NCBI GenBank assembly: GCA_031262895.1
Contig: JAISGW010000070.1
Coordinates: 1 to 26,851 of the forward strand
DNA from: Tannerella sp.
GTDB lineage: Bacteria; Bacteroidota; Bacteroidia; Bacteroidales; Tannerellaceae
Length of the DNA stretch: 26,851 nucleotides
Direction: 5' to 3'
The notes below the pieces were generated by a model that was not told the DNA's origin, did no database searches, and saw only the letters and a program-made list of their open reading frames with translations. A program made the position numbers and the translations under genes. Numbering within the stretch: the first letter of the stretch is position 1; each line of letters begins with the position of its first letter. Of this stretch, positions 9,353 through 16,993 are shown piece by piece.

Positions 9353-9364
9353 AAGACGGCTGGG
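9309..9364. terminator. 15-bp perfect inverted repeat closing the 42-bp array; possible terminator
   Basis: The arm at 9309-9323 (CCCAGCCGTCTTGAA) is exactly complementary to the arm at 9350-9364 (TTCAAGACGGCTGGG), with a 26-nt loop made from the fourth repeat unit. It sits 35 nt past the stop codon of the lipase-like gene and could end or stabilise that transcript. There is no U-tract after the stem on the minus strand, so a Rho-independent terminator is only one reading. RNA processing or a repeat-family boundary are others. Confidence 0.45.
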
Positions 9365-9398
9365 AAAAGGGTGAAGCGTGAAGTTGGGCGACTGCCGC

Positions 9399-10583
9399 TT
9401 ATTCCACGAGGGAGGCGATGACGTCGAGGAAGAAAGGGATAGCTGCGCCGCGATGGTCGGCCGCTACTTTTTCGAAGCTGACGTCGGCGCCGCGTGCCGT
9501 GAAGGAATCGTAGGCGCGCTGCGCACAAAGGATGGGAACCAGTTCGTCTTTCGTGCCGTGTACCAGCAACAGCGGAGCCTTAGGTGTCCATGCTATCAGG
9601 CTGTTTTGCTCCATGGAATAGCGCAAAGCTTCCGGCACGGCATCCCCGGAAGCCTCGAAAAAGAGGGGAGCCAGCATATCCGCATTGGTGGCTTTTCCTA
9701 CGGAATCTTCTATTTGCGAAAGCGTGTACTGCTTGCTGAGGAGCCATTCCTTGTAGTGGCTCAGCAGCGGCTCGCGGAAGAGCGTGCGGTAATCCAAATT
9801 CAAACGGTCGCCATCGTTCAGCCCGATGATGGCCATGGCCGTAGTAGGGGAAAAGGCGGCCTTTGGCGATTGGTTCAAGGCGTCAAAGATGACGGATAAG
9901 TCGTAAGGCCCGCCGCCGGCCATCACCTTTTTAATAGGTATGGCATCCGCATAGCTCTCCTCGGCGACCTTCTGCACGGCGAGTGCGGCCTGGCCTCCCT
10001 GCGAATATCCGACGATGAAGATGGAGTCGGGCAAGGGCAGGCCTATCCCCTTCATGTACTCCCTGGCGGCAAAGAGCATGTCGATAGAAGCCCGTGCCGT
10101 GCTTTCCAGATGCATATAGGGATGTATCCTGTCGGCGCTGGCGCCGTATCCTATATAATCAGGCGAGACCACCGCATAGCGGAAGATGGAGCAAAACGAG
10201 CTTGTTGCCTGCATGGCCACGGATGGCGCTTCTTCGTTGGAGCAGATGGTAGGATGCTCGGCCAGCACAAGGCCTTTGATGCGGCCGTCTTGCGGATAGC
10301 TGATAATACCCGAGGCGATGATGCTGTCACCCGAAGCGGGGTCAACGGTGTGGTATCTGATGGCGTCGATGCGCAGGTCCACTTTGGTATTTAAGGCGTC
10401 CGCATATCCCTGGCCGATGATGCCGGCAATGAAGTCATGCCCGTTATAATCCTTTGTGGCGATCTTGGATTCAAAATACGTATGCGCATTGTTGACGGGG
10501 TAATCGTTACCGTTTTCCTCGGAACAGGCCGTAAAGAATAGGGCTGCCACCCAGAGAAAACCCGATTTCGAAAGCATATTCAT
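9399..10583 (-). CDS. Secreted lipase-like alpha/beta hydrolase lipoprotein
   Basis: This is a 394-residue lipoprotein with an alpha/beta-hydrolase fold, probably an esterase or lipase outside the cytoplasm. The lipobox FFTAC gives a lipidated Cys20 followed by a Ser/Glu/Asn-rich tether. The catalytic triad can be read off: Ser194 in GYSQGG, Asp346 in HGTKDELVP and His377 in ADHRG. The segment SPDYIGYG (140-147) and overall size fit the secretory lipase (LIP) group common in Bacteroidota. The substrate cannot be told. The gene starts 8 nt after the stop of the receiver-dikinase gene and is almost certainly co-transcribed with it. Ends are clear (TAA at 9399). A second ATG two codons downstream is an alternative start. 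Confidence 0.85.
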   Translation of the reverse strand: MNMLSKSGFLWVAALFFTACSEENGNDYPVNNAHTYFESKIATKDYNGHDFIAGIIGQGYADALNTKVDLRIDAIRYHTVDPASGDSIIASGIISYPQDGRIKGLVLAEHPTICSNEEAPSVAMQATSSFCSIFRYAVVSPDYIGYGASADRIHPYMHLESTARASIDMLFAAREYMKGIGLPLPDSIFIVGYSQGGQAALAVQKVAEESYADAIPIKKVMAGGGPYDLSVIFDALNQSPKAAFSPTTAMAIIGLNDGDRLNLDYRTLFREPLLSHYKEWLLSKQYTLSQIEDSVGKATNADMLAPLFFEASGDAVPEALRYSMEQNSLIAWTPKAPLLLVHGTKDELVPILCAQRAYDSFTARGADVSFEKVAADHRGAAIPFFLDVIASLVE

Positions 10584-10591
10584 CTCTTTTT

Positions 10592-13564
10592 CTAAGGCTG
10601 AACCGAAGTAGGTTTACGTACGAAGCCTATGCTTTTGCGGCCGTCCATCTGGATGAGCAGGGGCGCGTCGAAATGCACAAGCCGCAGATGGGCGGTCTCC
10701 GTCCGGGCGGGCAGTTCGTCGAGATAATCCTCGTCGAAGCGCCCTTCCTTTTTAGAAGGGTTGATGGTGAAATAGCCGACGCCGAGCGAGGTGAGATTCT
10801 GGAAGAAATGGGTTCCCTGGCTGGGGTCAACCCGGTAATTGTCCAAGCCCTCTTCCACGATGAGGCGGGCATTGCCGATTTGCGGCCATTTGACGGGGAT
10901 GCCAAGCCAAGGGTCGCTGCTGCCCCAGCGTCCGGGACCTACGAGGACGTAGCCCCGTCCTTCGGCGGCGAGCTGCCGGTTCAGCGCCTCCAATTCGGCG
11001 GCGATGGCGGAATTGTCTGCCGAATCGAAGGGGGCGGATTTCACATAAACAATATCGCAGACGTCGTTCACTTGTCCATGTCCCAGCGCCTGGGTAGAGA
11101 AGACAATCGTATCCTCGAGCTGGACGCTTTCCAAATCATCGCCCGTATCCGACTTGGCATCCACGACGGGACGGATTTGCAGGAGGAAGAAATCCGCCTT
11201 GTCCGGCTGTTCCGGACGGATGTTCATGGCAAATTCTATCTCCACCGGGCGCCCCATGTCGGTCTGGCTGATGCCGAGGATTTCATCGAGCGTAGAAGCC
11301 AGGGGGAAGGATTCGTTCTGAAGGATGTTGGCGAAGGTGACGAGCTTGCGGCTGTTGCCGGGATAATAGCCGTCGCGTATGATGCGGTCGTTGGCGTCGT
11401 AAGTGGAAGCCACGTAGCGGAGGGAGCCGTCGGCCTCGGCCTCCTTGAGCGGCAGGCGGAGCAGGTTGAAGGAATCGTCCACGGCCACGTTTTCCGTCAG
11501 GTCGTTCAAGTCGAGGGCGTAGAAGCGGGTCTGCGTTTCCTTCAACGCGTATTCGGGCTGGCTGGTCTGGAGGATATTGTGCGGATGCCGGGGAGAAAAG
11601 CGCAGACCGATGCCGCCGTCGACGATGTATTTGCCCAGCCCGAGGGCGATGTGGGCAATGCCGTCTTCCGGCCTTTCGTTGCCTATGGGGTAGAAATTGA
11701 GCGAACGGGCCACGCCGGAAAGCGTGGGATAGAAGCGGCCGCCATAGTCGGTACCGATGGTCTCCTGCAAGACGACGCCCATCTTTTCCTGGTCGATGAG
11801 GTTAGATGTCAGCATCATATAAGCCTTGCTGTCGCGGTAGAAAACCGAGGCATAAACACCCTTGATGGCATCGGACAGGCAACGCAGCATTTCATACTTG
11901 TCGTTGTTTTTCGGCACCATATAAGTGGAGTAGACGCCGGCGAAGGGCTGGTAATGCGAGTCTTCCAGCAGGCTGGAGGAACGGACGGCGATAGGCCCCT
12001 TGACCACGTCGATGAAAGCCATCAAGTCCTCCGCCAGGGCTTCCGGCAGGCGGGCGCGCTGGAAATAATGGAGGATGGCCTCGTTGTCGAGGTCTTTCAA
12101 GGCTACGGAATAAAGGTCGTTCGTTTCCATGAACTCGTCGAAGATGTCGGTGCACATGACTACCGTCTTGGGAATGTTCACCGCGAAATTCTCCTTTTCC
12201 AATTCGGGATGCAGCTTCACTAAGGCGCCGATAAAGGCTAAGCCGCGTCCCTTGCCGCCCAGCGAGCCTTCGCCGATGCGGGCGAAGTTGCTGTATTCGT
12301 CGAAGCGTTCCTTCTGATAAATGGCCACCACGCCGGCATTCTTCATACGGCGATACTGGACGATGAGGTCGAAGATGAGCTGCCTGGCCTCGTCCATGTC
12401 CTTATAGTCGCTCACGTCGACATCCTTAAGGATTTCGGCCGGCGGAAACATGGCTCGGGAATAGAAGAAGCGGGAAAAATGGTTTTGCGAGAGGTGGTAG
12501 ACTAAGGAGTCATCGGGGATTTGGAAGATTTTCTTTTGCAGGTCCTTCAAATCCTTGATGCGCATGATTTCCTCTTTGGTATGGGGGTTGATGATAACGA
12601 AGTCGCCGAAACCAAAGCGTTCCATGATTTTCTTCTTCAAATCCTGCGGATAGGTTTTGGAGTTCTTGTCGATAAAGGAAGCGCCCAACTCGGCGGCGTA
12701 GACGTCGTTGGAAGATTCGGAAGATTCCAGCACGAAGGGGATGGTTCGACCGCTCTTGCGCACATAACGGCCGAACATATAGCCGGCAAAGGGATCCTTC
12801 TGGCCGTCGCGCATGAAGCTCATGTCGGAAACGACACCCAGCATATTGTCCCTGTAACGGTCGAAGATTTCGACGGCCTCTTCATAAGAGCGGGCCAGCA
12901 TGATTTTCGGACGTCCCCTCATGCGCAGGGTGCGTTGGTGGTCGTTGAGCGCTTCTTTGGCGAACTCCTTGCTTTGTTCCAGCACGAAGCGGTAGAGATG
13001 CGGCAGTGCGGAGGAGTAAAAGCGGATGGAATCCTCCACGAGGAGGATAATTTGCACGCCCACGCTTTCCGCGTCGTCGGGCAGGTTCATCCGGTCTTCC
13101 ACCAATTTGATGATGGCCAGCAGCAGTTCCGAGTCGCCCAGCCAACTGAACACGTAGTCTATGGCGCTCAGGTCTTCCCCTTCGATTTGTTTGGAGACTT
13201 CCTTGGAAAAAGGGGTAAGCACCACGATGGGCGTATGGGGATACTGGCGTTTGATTTCGGTGGCGGCGGCGAAGATGTCGCGGTCGGCCATGTTCGGCAT
13301 GCAGATAATCAGCTCGTAATTGAGCTTCTTGAGTTCCTGTAAGGCTTCGGCTTCGGTAGTGACCTGCGTGAAGCGGGGCGGATAGCGCAGGCTCAGGGAA
13401 ATGTATTCGTTGAATATCTGTTCGTCGACACGGCCGTCGTCTTCCAGCATAAAGGCATCGTATTTGGTGGCTATAAGCAGCACGTTGAAAATCCGCTTGT
13501 TCATTAGGTTGGCGAAAGAAGTGTCTTTCAGCACAAGATGTTTGAAATCCGGTATCTTACCCAT
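10592..13564 (-). CDS. Two receiver-like domains fused to a PEP synthase/PPDK-type ATP-binding domain
   Basis: The product is 990 residues from the ATG at 13564 (MGKIPDFKHL). An upstream in-frame ATG at 13639 would lie before the -7 element and is rejected. Residues about 25-155 resemble a receiver fold without clear acidic residues. Residues about 170-305 look like a complete receiver: Glu177/Asp178 in LVEDS, phosphoacceptor Asp247 in VVSDM, Ser281/282, and Lys300. From about 425 comes the dikinase ATP-binding domain: GEGSLGGKGR (431-440), VRSSSLLED (527-535) and FAGVYST (541-547). The central phosphohistidine swivelling domain and the PEP/pyruvate barrel of real PEP synthase are missing. 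ATP-dependent phosphotransfer under receiver control is my inference; the substrate is unknown. It heads an operon with the lipase-like gene. Bacteroidota databases usually name this family 'PEP/pyruvate-binding domain protein'. Confidence 0.85.
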   Translation of the reverse strand: MGKIPDFKHLVLKDTSFANLMNKRIFNVLLIATKYDAFMLEDDGRVDEQIFNEYISLSLRYPPRFTQVTTEAEALQELKKLNYELIICMPNMADRDIFAAATEIKRQYPHTPIVVLTPFSKEVSKQIEGEDLSAIDYVFSWLGDSELLLAIIKLVEDRMNLPDDAESVGVQIILLVEDSIRFYSSALPHLYRFVLEQSKEFAKEALNDHQRTLRMRGRPKIMLARSYEEAVEIFDRYRDNMLGVVSDMSFMRDGQKDPFAGYMFGRYVRKSGRTIPFVLESSESSNDVYAAELGASFIDKNSKTYPQDLKKKIMERFGFGDFVIINPHTKEEIMRIKDLKDLQKKIFQIPDDSLVYHLSQNHFSRFFYSRAMFPPAEILKDVDVSDYKDMDEARQLIFDLIVQYRRMKNAGVVAIYQKERFDEYSNFARIGEGSLGGKGRGLAFIGALVKLHPELEKENFAVNIPKTVVMCTDIFDEFMETNDLYSVALKDLDNEAILHYFQRARLPEALAEDLMAFIDVVKGPIAVRSSSLLEDSHYQPFAGVYSTYMVPKNNDKYEMLRCLSDAIKGVYASVFYRDSKAYMMLTSNLIDQEKMGVVLQETIGTDYGGRFYPTLSGVARSLNFYPIGNERPEDGIAHIALGLGKYIVDGGIGLRFSPRHPHNILQTSQPEYALKETQTRFYALDLNDLTENVAVDDSFNLLRLPLKEAEADGSLRYVASTYDANDRIIRDGYYPGNSRKLVTFANILQNESFPLASTLDEILGISQTDMGRPVEIEFAMNIRPEQPDKADFFLLQIRPVVDAKSDTGDDLESVQLEDTIVFSTQALGHGQVNDVCDIVYVKSAPFDSADNSAIAAELEALNRQLAAEGRGYVLVGPGRWGSSDPWLGIPVKWPQIGNARLIVEEGLDNYRVDPSQGTHFFQNLTSLGVGYFTINPSKKEGRFDEDYLDELPARTETAHLRLVHFDAPLLIQMDGRKSIGFVRKPTSVQP

Positions 13565-13586
13565 AATCCATTGTGATTTAATGGGG

Positions 13587-13594
13587 CAAAAATA
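13587..13594 (-). promoter_or_regulatory. -7 promoter element (TATTTTTG) of the receiver-dikinase operon
   Basis: TATTTTTG on the minus strand matches TAnnTTTG at every fixed position. The start of transcription would fall near 13580, about 16 nt before the ATG at 13564. I see no good -33 TTG at the usual distance. It faces away from the plus-strand element at 13616. Confidence 0.6.
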
Positions 13595-13615
13595 CGGGTT
13601 TCCGGGGATTTCCTC

Positions 13616-13623
13616 TACCTTTG
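13616..13623 (+). promoter_or_regulatory. -7 promoter element (TACCTTTG) of the efflux operon
   Basis: TACCTTTG matches TAnnTTTG at every fixed position. Transcription would begin near 13630 and leave about 22 nt before the ATG at 13652. A T-rich block around 13599-13601 is a weak candidate for the -33 site. Because the opposite promoter lies only 21 bp away, both could respond to the same bound regulator. Confidence 0.6.
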
Positions 13624-13651
13624 CGCGGTTATAAGGCAAATTGTATGTTGT

Positions 13652-14563
13652 ATGGATAATACGGAAGACAAAGAGAACAAACGGGTAAACAAACTGAGCC
13701 TACTGATTATGGCTGTTATCGTGCTCCTCGTATTGCTGGCGGGAGGCGTCTATTATATCATCCATCAAAAACGGGAGATGAGCGGATTGGTGGAGACCTT
13801 TGACCTGGAAAAGGAATCGCTGGAAGACGATTACAACCAATTATCGCTCCAATATGAAGGATTCAAGTTTCAAGTGGGGAACGATTCCCTCCTGCAACGC
13901 CTGAACACGGAACAAGCCAAAGTGCAACGCCTGATGGAAGAGTTGCGCACGGTAAAGGCCACGAACGCCAGACGTATCGGACAATATAAACGGGAATTGG
14001 AAACCCTGCGCAAAATCATGCGCAACTATGTGGTGCAGATTGACTCGCTCAACCAGGCAAACGCCCGCCTGACCAAAGAAAAAGACCAGGCCGTCAGACG
14101 CTACAACCGCGCCAACAACCAAGCCGTCAAACTGAGCAAGGAACTGGAAAAGCAAACCGAAAGAGTGACTTTGGCCAGCCGACTCGACGCTTCAAACATC
14201 AGCGTAACCCCCGTCAACGGGCGAGGCCGCAAGGTGAAACATATCAAACAGATGCAACAGTTCGTCGTCAGTTTCACCATTGCCAAGAACATCACCGCCC
14301 CCACGGGCGAGAAAACCATTTACGTCCGTATCATGAAGCCCGACGACGACATTCTTGTCAAAAACCGGGGGAATGTCTTTCCCTTTGAAGGCAAAGAAAT
14401 CAACTATTCCATGAAGAAACTCGTGGAATATGACGGCGACGAACTGGCCGTTACCATGTATTGGGACATAGAAGAATATCTTTTGCCGGGCACTTACCGG
14501 GCCGACATCTTCGCCGACGGCAATTTGATTGGGAAAAAGGAATTCATCCTGCAAGATAAATAA
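13652..14563 (+). CDS. Single-pass membrane protein with long coiled coil and C-terminal beta-rich domain
   Basis: I do not recognise a named family. The 303-residue product has a charged N-terminal tail (1-14), one membrane helix (about 16-37, Leu/Val/Ile-rich) and a long coiled coil (about 41-180, heptads of Leu with Glu/Lys/Arg). It ends in a compact domain (about 190-303) rich in beta-prone segments such as QFVVSFTIAKNI and TIYVRIMKP. A positive-outside/inside argument gives no firm topology, but the bulk is probably periplasmic. It is the first gene after the promoter at 13616 and is followed 19 nt later by tolC, so it is probably co-expressed with the exporter. A role as scaffold or periplasmic spacer is possible; a wholly separate job is equally open. 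Confidence 0.85.
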   Translation: MDNTEDKENKRVNKLSLLIMAVIVLLVLLAGGVYYIIHQKREMSGLVETFDLEKESLEDDYNQLSLQYEGFKFQVGNDSLLQRLNTEQAKVQRLMEELRTVKATNARRIGQYKRELETLRKIMRNYVVQIDSLNQANARLTKEKDQAVRRYNRANNQAVKLSKELEKQTERVTLASRLDASNISVTPVNGRGRKVKHIKQMQQFVVSFTIAKNITAPTGEKTIYVRIMKPDDDILVKNRGNVFPFEGKEINYSMKKLVEYDGDELAVTMYWDIEEYLLPGTYRADIFADGNLIGKKEFILQDK

Positions 14564-14582
14564 GGAAAGGAAATGATATGTA

Positions 14583-15938
14583 ATGAACCGCTTGGCAATT
14601 ATCATCTACCTGTTTGGAACCGTTTTTTGCTGCCGCGCCACCGGGCTTTCCGCCCAAGAGAAATTGACGCTTGAGGCCTGCCGGGAAAAGGCCATCCAAA
14701 ACAACAAAGAGTTGCGCATCTCCACCGCACGCCAGCGCATAGCCGCCGACGAACAGAAGCGCGCCTTCACGAAATACTTCCCGGAGATTTCGGCTACCGG
14801 AGCTTATCTCTGGAATCAAAAAGACCTGCAATTGGTCGACCCTGCCGCATTGGGCGCCGCCGCCACGCTGCTGCCGAACCTGGCCGACATCTTCCATTTA
14901 GACATAAGGAACATCTGGATAGGCGGCATCAATTTGGTGCAGCCCGTCTTCATGGGCGGGCAAATCGTCGATGCGAACCGCCTGGCCGCCTACGCGAAGG
15001 AGCTGGCCGCGGCGCAGCACGACACTCAATTGCAGGAGGTCATTTACGCTACCGACCAGGCCTATTGGCAGGTGGTTTCCTTGGTGAACAAGAAAAAGCT
15101 GGCCGACGCTTACGTGCAGTTACTGCAAAAAATGCAGGGCGACATGGACGCCATGATAGCGGAAGGCGTGGCCACCCAGGCCGACGGCCTGTCGGTGCGG
15201 GTGAAACTCAACGAGGCGCAAACGGCGCAGACGAAAGTGGAGAACGGGCTGTCCCTCTCACGCATGGCGCTGGCACAAGTCTGCGGCATGCCGCTCGACA
15301 CCCTTTTTACCTTGGCCGACGAGCAGTTAGACAGCTTGCCCGAAGCAAACAGTCCCCTCTTCTTCCCGCCCGGTACCTTTTTGAATCGTCCGGAGTTGAG
15401 GAGTTTGGAACTGGCCGCCCGTATTTACAAGAAGAAGGAAGACATGGAACTGGGCAAGCTGTTACCCAGCGTGGCATTCGGCGCCAGCTACCTCATCACG
15501 AATCCGAACTTGGACAACGGCTACAAAACAAAATTCAGCGGCATGTTCCATCTGGGCGTCTTGCTGAGCGTCCCCCTTTCGGGCTGGTGGGAAGGTGCTT
15601 ACAAGCGTAACGCGGCACGGGCACAAACGCTCATCGCCCGCTTGGAATATGAGAACGCGCGCGACAAGATAGCCTTGCAAGCCCGCCAGTCCTCCTATCA
15701 ATTGGAAGAAGCAGGCAAACGCCTGAAAGCGGCCGACCGCAACATGGAAAGCGCCGAAGAAAACCTGCAACATGCGGAGGCCGGCTTCACCGAAGGTGTC
15801 ATCCCGGCCCTGAACCTGATGGAGGCACAGACGGCTTGGGTAGGCGCTTCTTCCGAACGGATAGACGCCCAAATCGGCCTGCGTCTGGCCAAAGTCTATC
15901 TGGCCAAGGCCATGGGGCAACTCGGGGTAGACAAATAA
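14583..15938 (+). CDS. TolC-family outer-membrane efflux protein
   Basis: TolC-type proteins form the outer-membrane duct of tripartite exporters. The 451 residues include a signal peptide (cleavage near GLSA-QEK, about residues 24-25), then the typical opening LTLEACREKAIQNN. Two long helical repeats follow, each ending in short strands, as in the OEP fold. The second repeat carries GVIPALNLMEAQTAW near the C-terminus. A Shine-Dalgarno-like AAAGGAAA lies just before the ATG. The gene sits 19 nt after the coiled-coil gene and 41 nt before hlyD, in one operon with two permeases. The specific export substrate cannot be judged. Confidence 0.92.
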   Translation: MNRLAIIIYLFGTVFCCRATGLSAQEKLTLEACREKAIQNNKELRISTARQRIAADEQKRAFTKYFPEISATGAYLWNQKDLQLVDPAALGAAATLLPNLADIFHLDIRNIWIGGINLVQPVFMGGQIVDANRLAAYAKELAAAQHDTQLQEVIYATDQAYWQVVSLVNKKKLADAYVQLLQKMQGDMDAMIAEGVATQADGLSVRVKLNEAQTAQTKVENGLSLSRMALAQVCGMPLDTLFTLADEQLDSLPEANSPLFFPPGTFLNRPELRSLELAARIYKKKEDMELGKLLPSVAFGASYLITNPNLDNGYKTKFSGMFHLGVLLSVPLSGWWEGAYKRNAARAQTLIARLEYENARDKIALQARQSSYQLEEAGKRLKAADRNMESAEENLQHAEAGFTEGVIPALNLMEAQTAWVGASSERIDAQIGLRLAKVYLAKAMGQLGVDK

Positions 15939-15979
15939 TCAACATCGATTATCCCTAATCATATAATAAAACATATCGA

Positions 15980-16993
15980 ATGGAAGAGGAAAGGAAATTT
16001 TCAAGCAACAACCTTCTGCTGGCCATCGGGGGCTTGCTGCTGGTCGTGGCCTTGGTGGCCGTAGCCGGATTCTTCTTGTTGACGCCGCCCGACGATTTCG
16101 TCATGGGACAGGCGGAGGCCACCCAGGTGCGCATCTCGAGCAAGGTGCCCGGGCGCGTAGCCGCCTATTACCATGCCGAAGGCGACCGGGTGCGGAAAGG
16201 GGACAGCTTGGTGCGGCTGAACATACCCGACATACAAGCCAAACTGTTACAGGCTGAAGCCCTGCGCCGGGCAGCCGAAGCGCAGGACGCGAAGGCGCTG
16301 GCCGGTGCACGCAGGCAGGAGATTACCGGCGCCTACGAGCTTTGGCAAAAGGCAAAGGCCGGCCTCGACATAGCGGCGAAGTCGTACCACCGGGCACAGA
16401 ACCTGTTCGCCAAAGGGGTAGTCCCCGCCCAGAAGCGCGACGAGGCCGAGGCCAATTACAAAGCCATGCAGGCCACCGAGAAGGCGGCCCATTCGCAATA
16501 CGACCTGGCTGTTGCGGGCGCCCGTCGCGAAGACAAGGAAGCCGCCGCCGCCTTAGTCAGCCAGGCCTCGGGCGCCGTGGCCGAGGCAGAGTCGTATGTC
16601 AACGAGAGCCTGCTCCGCTCGCCCATCGACGGAGAGGTGTCGGAACGTTACCCGCAGCCGGGCGAGCTGGTCGGCTCCGGGGCGCCGATTATGGACATCA
16701 CCGACCTGAACGACCAGTGGGTCAGCTTCAGCCTGCGCGAAGACCTGTTGCAACATATACACATCGGGACGGAACTCCGGGCGTTCATCCCCGCCCTCGG
16801 CAAGAAGGAGGTCCGCCTGAAGGTCTATTATATGAAAGACATGGGCAGCTATGCCGTCTGGCGGGCGACGAAAACCACCGGCGGCTTCGACGCCAAGACC
16901 TTCGAGCTACGCGCCCGCCCCGAGACGAAAATAGACGGCCTGCGCCCCGGCATGTCGGTCGTCATACCTAAAAAAGGGAATAAGATTTTATGA
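15980..16993 (+). CDS. HlyD-family periplasmic adaptor (membrane fusion) protein
   Basis: The adaptor links the inner-membrane pump to TolC. The 337-residue product has an N-terminal membrane anchor (about 12-34). A lipoyl-like half-domain follows (VPGRVAAYYHAEGDRVRKGD, about 56-75), then a helical hairpin rich in Ala, Lys and Glu (about 85-210). The second lipoyl half is SPIDGEVSERYPQPGELV (about 214-231), and a beta-barrel domain follows. This order matches YbhG/EmrA-like adaptors. Its stop overlaps the start of the next gene by 4 nt (ATGA), which shows tight translational coupling to the permease pair. Confidence 0.93.
   Translation: MEEERKFSSNNLLLAIGGLLLVVALVAVAGFFLLTPPDDFVMGQAEATQVRISSKVPGRVAAYYHAEGDRVRKGDSLVRLNIPDIQAKLLQAEALRRAAEAQDAKALAGARRQEITGAYELWQKAKAGLDIAAKSYHRAQNLFAKGVVPAQKRDEAEANYKAMQATEKAAHSQYDLAVAGARREDKEAAAALVSQASGAVAEAESYVNESLLRSPIDGEVSERYPQPGELVGSGAPIMDITDLNDQWVSFSLREDLLQHIHIGTELRAFIPALGKKEVRLKVYYMKDMGSYAVWRATKTTGGFDAKTFELRARPETKIDGLRPGMSVVIPKKGNKIL

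Larger units (their letters stand above)
9095..9398. other. Non-coding interval between ruvA and the lipase-like gene
   Basis: This 304-bp gap between two minus-strand genes holds the 42-bp tandem array (9185-9352) and its closing hairpin. The stretch nearest ruvA (9095-9145) is AT-rich and contains three TATAAT-like hexamers on the minus strand. I find no clear TAnnTTTG element for ruvA. Short frames through the repeats on both strands exist only because 42 is divisible by three; I do not consider them genes. Confidence 0.7.

Noticed and set aside
9143..9374. Small Cys-containing repeat peptides on both strands of the 42-bp array
   Set aside because: The 14-residue peptide repeat exists only because 42 is a multiple of three. 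Both strands read equally well, and no promoter or ribosome site precedes them.
10673..12223. 516-codon plus-strand frame opposite the receiver-dikinase gene
   Set aside because: A mirror frame of a conserved gene, caused by codon bias; no signal, motif or ribosome site.
13565..13639. 25-residue N-terminal extension of the receiver-dikinase protein
   Set aside because: It begins upstream of the -7 element at 13587, reads through promoter sequence, and the conserved protein starts at MGKIPDFKHL.
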